Shown: positions 50,638 to 61,515 of the stretch, piece after piece
How positions within the stretch are numbered: position 1 is the stretch's first letter
How the letters are laid out: each line of letters starts with the position of its first letter
Assembly: GCF_902150065.1 (NCBI RefSeq)
Contig: NC_043989.1
Coordinates: 22,077,667 to 22,141,666, forward strand
Reading direction: 5' to 3'
Source: Myripristis murdjan
Lineage: Eukaryota > Chordata > Actinopteri > Holocentriformes > Holocentridae
Length of the DNA stretch: 64,000 nt
Translations under genes and position numbers: made by a program
Notes under the pieces: model-generated
The model's database searches: none
Seen by the model: the letters and a program-made list of their open reading frames with translations, nothing else
What the model was told of the DNA's origin: nothing

Positions 50638-51435
50638 GTGAGACGTGAATTTCCATATTTGTTTGAGTAAACGTTTTAATGTATGGTTTTTACATTAAAT
50701 GTTAATTTCCTCTCATTTAACAACACCAAAATGGCAACAACAATAATACTAATAATAATTTAATCAAGTGCACCTTTTCATGATGGTGTATAGAATAATA
50801 TACATGGTTTCGAATGGACTTTAGGATAGCTGTAAACAAACAAACAAACAAGTAATTGTTTCCTTCAGCAAAACTCTGCAGCAATTAATCATCTTAAGTG
50901 AGCCAAGTCACTTAGCAATTATAATGTCATATCTTGTCATTTTTGTCCAAACTGGACAATTCATATATTCTCCTTCAGTAAGATCGTAATAGCATTATGT
51001 GTTCTGTTATTTTAAGTTTCATTCATTTATGGACTATTTTTTCAGTAAGACCGAATTGCTTTGTATATTTTGGATGCGTAAACTATGAAACTCCATATAC
51101 CGAATTGCTCAGAACGCAAATGTGACTACCAAGACAGAAATGGTATTAATTGCAGGGTGTTTTAAATTACCCACTGCGGCGCTGTTTACTGGATTATAGA
51201 CCAGTTTTCATTCGCCATGACAGTTTAACACAGTCAGGAGGGGAGCGGCATGGAAAAGTGGACAGTTCCCTTGTGCTGAAACTAGCACCCGAGATAAATA
51301 GGAACATTTCAGTCGTTTTTTTCGTTGACATCACTAATGGCTGGATCAAGACATTGACACTGCCAGATTTGCATGTCATTGCCACTATGTATTTAACTCA
51401 CTGAGCCATTTCGTACAGAGAACAAACACCCAACA
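50638..51435 (+). other. V3-V4 spacer and V4 5' leader
   Basis: Another copy of the duplicated spacer, with a short (CAAA)n at about 50836-50850. No gene. The leader block CCATGACAGTTTAACACAGT follows the CSE. Confidence 0.75.
51171..51196 (+). promoter_or_regulatory. CSE/CTCF promoter element of V4
   Basis: CCACTGCGGCGCTGTTTACT, CGCT core 256 bp before the V4 start. Confidence 0.85.
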
Positions 51436-53841
51436 ATGAGCTTCTATGTAACAATGGTGTCGTGGAAAAGGTACGTGTCGCTCTTTATTCTTTTTTCTAA
51501 TGTTCAACACATTTCGTCTTCGGTCACTCATTATTCCATACCAGAGGAAATGAAAGAGGGATCAGTTGTTGCCAACCTGGCTACAGATCTCAGCCTGGAT
51601 GTTAAGACACTGAGTAAAAGGAAAATGCGACTCGATATCATCGCCAATAAGAAATATCTGGATGTGAACAAAGAGACTGGAGAGCTGTATGTTGTTGACA
51701 AGATTGACCGGGAATATCTTTGTACAAAAATGTTGACAAATTGTTATTTGAAAATGGAAGTAATCCTTGAAAATCCTTTACGAATCTTTAATATAGAGCT
51801 TGAAATTATGGATATGAACGACAACGCCCCACAATTTCGGCGAGATGCAATTCATTTGGATATATCTGAGTCAACGGCGGTTGGAGAGAGATTCTCACTG
51901 AGCAATGCAGTTGACCCGGATGTAGGAACAAATTCAGTTAAAACATACCGTCTTAGTGACAGTGAACATTTCAACATTGAAGTTCAGACGGGTAGAGATG
52001 GCTCTAAATTTTCAGATTTGATATTGAAAAAGTCTTTAGACCGGGAGCAGCAAGCTGTTCATAATTTGATACTCACTGCTGTAGATGGCGGTACACCTAC
52101 AAGGTCAGGGACTGCCAGCGTTATTGTTCACGTTTCAGACACCAATGACAACGCTCCTACATTTGACAAAGATAACTACCATATTAAAATAATGGAAAAT
52201 TCTCCAATTGGAAGCCTTGTTGTTCACTTAAATGCAACAGACTCAGACGAGGGGTCGAATTCTGATTTAACATATTCATATAGTCTTTATACATCAGAGA
52301 AAACGCAGGAAACGTTCAATCTAAATCCCAGCACTGGTGAGATCACTGTAAAAGGAATGCTAAACTACGAAGATTTCAAGATTTATGATATGGAAGTTAT
52401 AGCAACAGATAAAGGAACCAATAGCTTATCAGGACAATGCAAATTAACAATTGAAGTGAACGATATGAATGACAATCACCCAGAAATATCTATCAAATCG
52501 TTTCAGAGTCCAGTCAATGAAAACATAGAATTAGACAAGGTAATAGCAGTGGTTAGTGTCGGTGATAAAGATTCAGGTGATAATGGAATAGTTGATCTTC
52601 ATATTCCTGATAATATGCCTTTCAAACTGAGGGAATCTTCTGATAACTATTATGAGCTTGTAGTGTCAGCACCATTGGACCGTGAAAAGGTTCCAGAATA
52701 TGACATCACATTCACTGTCACAGACAGAGGTTCTCCTCCATTATCAGATAATGAAACTATGACTTTGGAGCTGCTGGATGTTAATGACAATGTTCCTCAG
52801 TTCCCTAAGTCCTTCTATACTATACGTGTAATGGAGAATAACGCTCCTGGAGCCTTGTTGAGTTCCCTCACTGCGTTTGACCCAGACCTCCATGAAAATC
52901 AGTATCTAGTTTATTTTATTATCGAGAAGGAGATCGTCAACACCTCCATGTCCATGCTGTTCTCTATCAATCCAGAGAACGGTAATCTGTACGCACTCAA
53001 GACGTTTGACTATGAGATGGAGAAAGAGTTTCTTTTCCACATTGAGGCCAGAGACTCTGGTGTTCCTCCACTCAGCAGTAACGTGACGGTTCACATCATT
53101 ATTGTGGACCAGAACGACAACACTCCAGTCATTGTCTCTCCGTGGCGCGCGCACGGCTCTGTGGTGGAGGAGAAGATCCCCAGATCCACGGATAAAGGCT
53201 CTCTGGTTGCTAAGGTGATAGCCATAGACACTGACTCAGTGCTGAACTCTCGGATTACATACCAGTTTCTGCAGGTGACTGACGCCACCTTATTCAGTCT
53301 GGACCAATACAACGGAGAGATCCGAACCATGAGGATGTTCAGTTACAGAGATCCACGTCACCAGCGTCTGGTTGTTGTTGCCAAGGATAACGGGGATCCC
53401 GCTCTCTCTGCCACAGTCACCATCAAGCTGTCCACAGTGGAGACTGCTGTCAAGGCCTACTCTGACATGACTGAGGTCCCTCTGGAATATGACATCTTTT
53501 CGGACTTAAACCTGTATTTGGTCATCGGTCTGGGCTCGGTGTCATTTCTCCTCTTGATCACCATATTGGTCACCATCGTGCTGAAGTGTCAGAAACCCAA
53601 GGCCAGCAAAGCGGCTCCCCCCTGTAGGAACAGTGTGATCAGTGAGAGGAACTCGACCATCGCAGACTCCACCCTGGTCTCCAACGATGCCTACTGGTAC
53701 AGTCTGTTTCTAGCGGAGACCAGGAAGGGAAAGCTGGTAGTTCGACAGCCTCTGCCAAAGGGCTCCAGGTACATCGTTTCCAGTATACCAAGGAGCACAG
53801 GGCTAACAGAGACTAGTGACTCAGCAGCTTCCACTCTGCAG
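51436..53841 (+). CDS. Clustered protocadherin variable exon V4
   Basis: 802 codons, same layout as V2. EC1 has a shortened loop, C-X6-C (CTKMLTNC). EC2 differs clearly from V2 and V3 (ESTAVGERFSLSNAVDPDV and TYRLSDSEHF), which should give a separate binding specificity. EC4 is nearly identical to that of V3. At the EC4/EC5 junction it has FPKSFY, as V6 does, rather than FPQSFY. One private change in EC5 is EKEIVNTSM. The exon ends CTGCAG|GTGAGATG; the sequence after the donor differs from V1-V3, so the duplicated spacer stops matching here. Confidence 0.96.
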
Positions 53842-53970
53842 GTGAGATGCCTTTTTACGCAATTGTAATTGCGTAACCGAAGGTGCATTATGATTTCATT
53901 CATCATCTTGTTTTTGAAATGGCCATAATCTATAGTTTACTCAAATTAATAACATTTTCCTGTCATTTTT

Positions 53971-53975
<5 letters not shown>

Positions 53976-54029
<54 letters not shown>

Positions 54030-54059
54030 AAAAAAATATATATATATATATATATATTT

Positions 54060-54150
<91 letters not shown>
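53976..54150. repeat. (TA)n / A-run palindromic array
   Basis: About 175 bp made of three TA runs separated by short A stretches. TA runs are self-complementary and can extrude as cruciforms; such arrays are often collapsed or variable in assemblies. Confidence 0.95.
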
Positions 54151-54153
<3 letters not shown>

Positions 54154-54744
54154 AAAAAATCACAGGAAAAGTTTTTGTTTTGCTGTAAGTTTGATCCAGT
54201 TAAATCATCATTCTAACAAAAGTAGGTATGAAATACTGAAATGTGAAAATAGTAGATTATACTAGAGTTAGCAGATCTAAAACCCTAATGTCACGGCAAA
54301 ATATAAAATACATACGATCGGCTAACCCAATGGCATTCAGTGTTTTAGTTAAGCTTACTGGTCATTTTCATAATTGTGACTTAGGAAAACGAAAAGCGGT
54401 AAGAGCAATACAGGTACACTGACTAAATTGTTCCGATCTACGTTGGCTCATGCAACGCTCCACACGCCACAAAAAATAACGTGTTTAAAAAAAACTGTAA
54501 AAGAATAGTTGCTCGAGATAATATGTGGCCTTTTTGAAAGCAGATAGAGTGCATATTTCCACCACAAAACAATGTATTCATCTCTACACTGAATATTCTT
54601 TATAATTCAAAAGGACAATATTATTAAGCTTTGAATTCTAGGTATGAGGGTGTGAATCGTCAATAAACAAGAAAGTAAGAGCAAGGTTTACAATGTAACA
54701 TTTTTGAGAGAGTGGGGTTTAAGGAGGCACGTCTGTGTGCCTTG

Positions 54745-54768
54745 CACACAGCGTCGCTGTTCTCCAGT
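54745..54768 (+). promoter_or_regulatory. CSE promoter element of V5
   Basis: CACAGCGTCGCTGTTCTCCA, CGCT core 275 bp before the V5 start. Together with V6 it forms a second subtype, GCGTCGCTGTTC, in place of GGCGCTGTTTAC. Confidence 0.8.
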
Positions 54769-55029
54769 TATATAAATGCTTTTTTTGAAGAATCACCGCC
54801 ATTGCAGCGTGTCATCCAAGTAAGACGTGAATCGGGCAAATAGACAGCTCCTGCTGCTGAATCCGTATGTTGGCTTAAAGTCTTTTCAGGTCTCTTTACA
54901 CAGCCCTATATTTTCTATGATTTGGGCGCTGATATAACGTTTATTCAGAACCTTCAACGTGCAATTTTGTGTTTCTTCTTTTGTGTTTTCTTCTAAAAAA
55001 AAACTGAGGAAAATAGCTCTGATGAAACA

Positions 55030-57432
55030 ATGGATGTACGCTGCAAACACTGGGCGAGGTATGTCTCGATAATTCTTATTTTCGTTGCTACCATTAACTC
55101 TAATTATGCGGTTACACATTACTCTATTCCTGAGGAAATGGAGGAAGGGTCTGTTGTCTCAAATTTAGCTGCTGATCTCGACCTCGATGTCAAAGTGCTC
55201 TCTAAACGGAAAATGCGCTTGGAAGTCATAGCAAACAAGAAATATCTGGATGTGAACAAAGAAACGGGGGAGCTGTATATCGCAGAGAAGATTGACCGGG
55301 AATATCTTTGCACATCTAAGACATCAACTTCATGTTTTCTAAAAATGGAAGCTGTTGTGGAAGACCCCCAGCGGATATTCTATATTGAAATAGAGTTAAT
55401 GGATATCAATGATAACGCCCCTCATTTTAGGAGGGACACTATAAACTTGGACATTTCGGAAGCAACTCAAGCTGGTGAAAGATTTTCCGTCAGCAATGCG
55501 GTTGATCCAGATGTTGGTTCAAATTCTGTAAAAACATATCTTTTGAGTGAAAATGAACACTTCGATATAGAAATACAGACAGGAAGGGATGGTTCAAAGT
55601 TTGCAGACCTTATATTAAAAAGGGAGCTCGACCGAGAAAAGCAAGCTGTTCATAAATTAATACTTACTGCCGTGGATGGTGGCAAACCTTCTCGCACCGG
55701 TACAGCCAGCATTACAGTTCGAGTCCTAGACACGAATGACAACGCCCCAAAATTTAGTAAAGAAAACTATACATTTGAAATAATGGAAAACTCTCCGATT
55801 GGAAGCCTTGTACTTCATCTTAATGCTACAGACTTAGATGAAGGATCTAATGCAGAGATAGCGTATACATATAGCTTGTATACTTCCGAAAAGACACAAG
55901 AAACATTCAGTCTGAATCCTAAGACTGGGGAGATAACAGTTAAAGGAGTGCTAAACTACGAGGATTTGAAGCTGTATGATATGGAAGTTATAGCAACAGA
56001 CAAAGGAACCAATGTTTTATCGGGACTATGTAAGATATCAATTAAAGTGGAAGATATGAATGACAACCACCCAGAAATATCTATCAAATCCTTTCAGAGT
56101 CCAGTCAAAGAAAACATAGAATTAGGAACGGTTATAGCAGTGGTTAGTGTCGGTGATAAAGATTCAGGTGATAATGGAATAGTTGATCTTCATATTCCTG
56201 ATAATATGCCTTTCAAACTGAGGGAATCCTCTGATAAGTATTATGAATTGGTAGTTTCAGAACCACTGGACCGTGAGAGGGTTCCAGAATATGACATCAC
56301 ATTCACTGTCACAGACAGAGGTATCCCTCCTTTATCAGATAATGAAACTGTGACTTTAGAGCTGCTGGATGTTAATGACAATGTTCCTCAGTTCCCTCAG
56401 TCCTTCTATACTATACGTGTAATGGAGAATAACGCCCCTGGGGCCTTGTTGAGTTCCCTCACTGCGTTTGACCCAGATCTCCATGAAAATCAATATCTAG
56501 TTTATTTTATCATCGAGAAGGAGATCGCCAACACCTCCATGTCCATGCTGTTCTCCATCAACCCAGAGAACAGTAATCTTTACGCACTCAAGACGTTTGA
56601 CTACGAGATGGAGAAAGAGTTTCTTTTCCACATTGAGGCCAGAGACTCTGGTGTTCCTCCTCTCAGCAGTAACGTGACCGTCCACATCATTATTGTGGAC
56701 CAGAACGACAACACTCCTGTCATTGTCTCTCCGTGGCGCGCGCACGGCTCGGTGGTGGAGGAGAAGATCCCCAGATCCACGGATAAAGGCTCTCTGGTCG
56801 CCAAGGTGATAGCCATAGACACCGACTCGGTGCTGAACTCGCGGATTACATACCAGTTTCTGCAGGTGACTGACGCCACCTTATTCAGTCTGGACCAATA
56901 CAACGGAGAGATCCGGACCATGAGGATGTTCAGTTACAGAGATCCACGTCACCAGCGTCTGGTTGTTGTTGCCAAGGACAACGGGGAGCCCGCTCTCTCT
57001 GCCACAGTCACCATCAAGCTATCCACAGTGGAGACTGCTGTCAAGACCTACTCTGACATGACTGAAGTGCCTCTGGAATATGACATCTTTTCGGACTTAA
57101 ACCTGTATTTGGTCATCGGTCTGGGCTCGGTGTCATTTCTGCTCTTGATCACCATATTGGTCACCATCGTGCTGAAGTGTCAGAAACCCAAGGCCAGCAA
57201 AGCGGCTCCTCCCTGTAGGAACAGTGTGATCAGTGAGAGGAACTCGACCATCGCAGACTCCACCCTGGTCTCCAACGATGCCTACTGGTACAGTCTGTTT
57301 CTAGCGGAGACCAGGAAGGGAAAACTAGTGGTTCGACAGCCTCTGCCAAAGGGCTCCAGGTACATCGTGTCCAGTATACCAAGGAGCACAGGGCTGACAG
57401 AGACTAGTGACTCGGCAGCTTCCACTCTGCAG
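55030..57432 (+). CDS. Clustered protocadherin variable exon V5
   Basis: 801 codons with the usual layout. MDVRCKHWARYVSI starts a signal peptide, and the mature end is about VTHYSIPEEMEEGSVV. EC1-EC3 are diverged from the V2/V3/V4/V7 group (for example EATQAGERFSVSNAVDPDV, shared in part with V6), while EC4 joins the homogenised type and shares SSDKYYELVVSEPLDRE with V7. EC1 loop is C-X7-C (CTSKTSTSC). A private change in EC5 is PENSNLYAL. Calcium motifs are intact. It ends CTGCAG|GTGAGAG, followed by a spacer unlike those after V1-V3. Confidence 0.96.
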
Positions 57433-58531
57433 GTGAGAGTTAATTAATGATCCAACGCAATTTATGTACCGGATGTGGTGTATCTTTTGGCGTTTCATTC
57501 TTTTTTTGTGTGTGTGTAAATATTCCCATTCTCCTAAAAATTACCAAGCCACGACTTTGTATGATTTTTAATCACTTAATGTGTCCAAACACAAATGAAA
57601 ACAAATTACTGAGCTTACCTATACTGCTGAAAAACTTAGAATCTACACAATTGCTCTTGATATCATAATACAAATAGTTTGCAATAAACTTAATACAGTT
57701 AACTGAAAAAAAAAACAAAAAACAAAAAAACCCGAGATTAGCCAAAGTCAGAGTGTAGTGGTCGCGGGGTAACCCAAAAGAGGAAGTCTTTATCTAGAGG
57801 CAATGACACATACCCACTTTTAAATCGCATTTTCATCACACTGTTAAAGTGCGTTTTTGTACTCGAACAGCACAAACTCATTTAATCTAACCTAAATGAA
57901 CAAAACGAAAAATAACGTGCATTATTATGTCAAATATTTTCTGAACATAAACGTGAACTGAAATTATTTGATGTCACCTAAAAAAGAAAGAAAAAAATCA
58001 CTCAACTGAATACCACCACTAGTACGTCTACAAATAATAACAATAATAATGATAACAAGTACAGCAACAATAATGATGATAATAATCATAATAATCATAA
58101 TGATGATGATGATGACTATTATTGTTGTTGTTGTTGTTATAATTATAAAACTGTTTCGTAATGTCAGGTATTCCCGGTGAACTGTTAAGCCATACACTGA
58201 GTAAATCTCAAGTGCATGTGTATAACCAGTATATTAAGCATTTAAAATGTGTAGGCCTGATACTTACACGAAGCGTCGCTGTTCACTAGACAAATGAACA
58301 GTGGTGTGAGATCACGGTCGCCATGACAGTCTTTCATGGGATTGCTATGATGCAAAGGCAAACGGATAGCTCCTGGTGCTGAATTTACATGGCCTATAAA
58401 ACACGATTCACGATTTCTGGACAGAGCTGTCGTTTGTGATTTTCAGTGTGGGCCATAACATTATTTTCAAAACTTAAAGACTTTCAAGTTTTTACACTAA
58501 ACGGAAGGGAACACATATGACTGAGGTAACA
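57433..58531 (+). other. V5-V6 spacer with triplet repeats, and V6 5' leader
   Basis: Contains (AAT)/(GAT)/(GTT) triplet tracts at about 58024-58140, AAAC-rich sequence near 57708-57731, the V6 CSE and a CCTATAAAAC string at about 58393. No gene. Confidence 0.7.
58266..58292 (+). promoter_or_regulatory. CSE promoter element of V6
   Basis: ACGAAGCGTCGCTGTTCACT, CGCT core 255 bp before the chosen V6 start. Confidence 0.82.
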
Positions 58532-60946
58532 ATGGATGCCCATTTCTCTTCCGGTCACTGGATAAGGTATGTGCTGCCATATCTTCTTTTTGTTGCCATC
58601 TATAATACAGTTTGTGCGGTAACACACTACTCCATTCCCGAGGAACTAGAAGAAGGCTCCGTCGTTGCCAATTTAGCTGGAGATTTGGGATTAGATGTGA
58701 AGACGCTTCTCAGACGGAATATGCGTCTGGAGATCATTGCCAATAAGAAATATCTGGACGTGAACAAAGAAACTGGAGAGCTTTACATTCTTGAACGAAT
58801 TGACAGAGAATCACTCTGTCCTGTTAAGACTGTTATATTATCTTCCTGTTATCTGAAAATGGAAGCCATCATTGAAAACCCTAAAAGAATATTTTACATC
58901 GAATTAGAGATAACGGATATAAATGACAACGCACCCCATTTTAGAAGAGATACAATAGATTTAGATATTTCGGAAGCTACCCAGGCTGGCGAACGCTTTT
59001 CTGTTAATAATGCAGTAGATCCAGACGTTGGCTCAAACTCTGTGAAAGCATATCTTCTGAGTGAGAGTAATTATTTCACAATAGAAATTCAAACTGGAAG
59101 AGATGGCTCAAAATTTGCTGATTTGATCCTGAAAAAGAATTTAGACCGGGAGCAGCAAGCTGTTCATAATTTAATCCTCACAGCTGTAGATGGCGGTACA
59201 CCTGCTCGTTCAGGGACGGCCAGTATCATTGTACATGTTTTAGACACAAACGACAACGCCCCTACGTTTGAGGAGGAGAATTATCACATCAGTATAATGG
59301 AAAACTCTCCCATTGGAAGCCTTGTGAAACGTCTAAATGCTACTGATTTAGATGAAGGGTCAAATTCTGATTTAATATACTCATACAGTCTGTATACATC
59401 AGAGAAATCTCAAGCAACATTCAATCTAAATCCCAACACCGGTGAGATCACTGTAAAGGGAATGTTAAACTATGAAAATTTCAGGATTTACGATATGGAG
59501 GTTATAGCAGCAGACAAAGGAGTCAATAGCTTATCAGGACAATGTAAATTAACAATCATCGTTAAAGATATGAATGACAATCACCCAGAAATATCGATCA
59601 AATCGTTTCAGAGTCCAGTCAAAGAAAACATAGAATTAGAAACGGTTATAGCAGTGGTTAGTGTCGGTGATAAAGACTCAGGTGATAATGGAATAGTTGA
59701 TCTTCATATTCCTGATAATATGCCTTTCAAACTGAGGGAATCTTCTGATAACTATTATGAGCTGGTAGTGTCAGAACCACTGGACCGTGAGAAGGTTCCA
59801 GAATATGACATCACATTCACTGTCACAGACAGAGGTATCCCTCCGTTATCAGATAATGAAACTATGACTTTGGAGCTGCTGGATGTTAATGACAATGTTC
59901 CTCAGTTCCCTAAGTCCTTCTATACTATACGTGTAATGGAGAATAACGCCCCTGGAGCCTTGTTGAGTTCCCTCACTGCGTTTGACCCAGACCTCCATGA
60001 AAATCAGTATCTAGTTTATTTTATTATCGAGAAGGAGATCGCCAACACCTCCATGTCCATGCTGTTCTCTATCAATCCAGAGAACGGTAATCTTTACGCA
60101 CTCAAGACTTTTGACTACGAGATGGAGAAAGAGTTTCTTTTCCACATTGAGGCCAGAGACTCTGGTGTTCCTCCACTCAGCAGTAACGCGACGGTCCACA
60201 TCATTATTGTGGACCAGAACGACAACACTCCTGTCATTGTCTCTCCATGGCGCGCGCACGGCTCGGTGGTGGAGGAGAAGATCCCCAGATCCACGGATAA
60301 AGGCTCTCTGGTTGCCAAGGTGATAGCCATAGACACTGACTCGGTGCTGAACTCGCGGATTACATACCAGTTTCTGCAGGTGACTGACGCCACCTTATTC
60401 AGTCTGGACCAATACAACGGAGAAATCCGGACCATGAGGATGTTCAGTTACAGAGATCCACGTCACCAGCGTCTGGTTGTTGTTGCCAAGGATAACGGGG
60501 ATCCTGCTCTCTCTGCCACAGTCACCATCAAGCTGTCCACAGTGGAGACTGCTGTCAAGGCCTACTCTGACATGACTGAAGTGCCTCTGGAATATGACAT
60601 CTTTTCGGACTTAAACCTGTATTTGGTCATCGGTCTGGGCTCGGTGTCATTTCTCCTCTTGATCACCATATTGGTCACCATCGTGCTGAAATGTCAGAAA
60701 CCCAAGGCCAGCAAAGCGGCTCCTCCCTGTAGGAACAGTGTGATCAGTGAGAGGAACTCGACCATCGCAGACTCCACCCTGGTCTCCAACGATGCCTACT
60801 GGTACAGTCTGTTTCTAGCGGAGACCAGGAAGGGAAAGCTGGTGGTTCGGCAGCCTCTACCAAAGGGCTCCAGGTACATCGTGTCCAGTATACCAAGGAG
60901 CACAGGGCTGACAGAGACTAGTGATTCGGCAGCTTCTACTCTGCAG
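58532..60946 (+). CDS. Clustered protocadherin variable exon V6
   Basis: 805 codons from the ATG at 58532, whose AACAATGG context and distance from the CSE match the neighbours; an in-frame ATG at 58517 is possible. EC1 has the longest cysteine loop of the set, C-X9-C (CPVKTVILSSC). EC1 and EC2 are distinctive (RRNMRLEII, NNAVDPDVGSNSVKAYLLSE), EC3 is close to V2-V4, and EC4 onward is the homogenised type with FPKSFY as in V4. Calcium motifs are intact. It ends CTGCAG|GTGAGACGC, with a stop soon after the donor. Sure of family and of coding integrity. Confidence 0.95.
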
Positions 60947-61515
60947 GTGAGACGCTAAATTCCAGTGTCGTTGCCTTAGGTTTTTTTTGAGGTAGGCCTA
61001 TGATATTTTTGTGTTGCACAATATACCACATCATCTAAACAACTTGGACCCACATTTTTTCATTGTCTAATACAGTTTATTTAGATAACCTTAATGAATA
61101 AACTTCGAATATCTGACTGAGCGAACATAATTTTTCTTTGCAACAAAGGTGCATATAATCATCTCAAGGTCACGTTAAATTGTACATGGTCTGAACAGAA
61201 TAGTATTTTAGCCTCTTCCCAGGAAGTGTTGCAGGCTCTTAAATTCTGCACACGGCGGCGCTATTTACAAGAAGTAAAAACAGGCTATGTTCACCATGAC
61301 AGTTAAATATAGTAAGGAGGGTACAGCATAGCGGACACTCCCCTGGTGCTGATTTTGAAACTCAAGATAAGTACAGTTTTTTTCGCCGAAAAATCTGTTG
61401 AAGAAGATCGTAATTATAATTTTTGTGACGGGATTTCTAAAAGCAAAATTCAGTATAACCGCGAACATGCATTTGGCCAACTGAGCTGCGTCGCATTGAG
61501 AACGGACACACAACA
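60947..61515 (+). other. V6-V7 spacer and V7 5' leader
   Basis: The shortest spacer (569 bp), with the V7 CSE and leader blocks CCATGACAGT and TCCCCTGGTGCTGA related to those before V2-V4. No gene. Confidence 0.75.
61248..61272 (+). promoter_or_regulatory. CSE/CTCF promoter element of V7
   Basis: GCACACGGCGGCGCTATTTAC, CGCT core 257 bp before the V7 start, with CTATT in place of CTGTT. Confidence 0.8.

Larger units (their letters stand above)
53842..55029 (+). other. V4-V5 spacer with AT repeat, and V5 5' leader
   Basis: A longer spacer (1.19 kb) not clearly related to the earlier ones. It holds the AT array listed next, then AT-rich unique sequence, the V5 CSE, a TATATAAATG string just after the CSE (about 54769) and the 5' leader. 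No gene. Confidence 0.7.
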
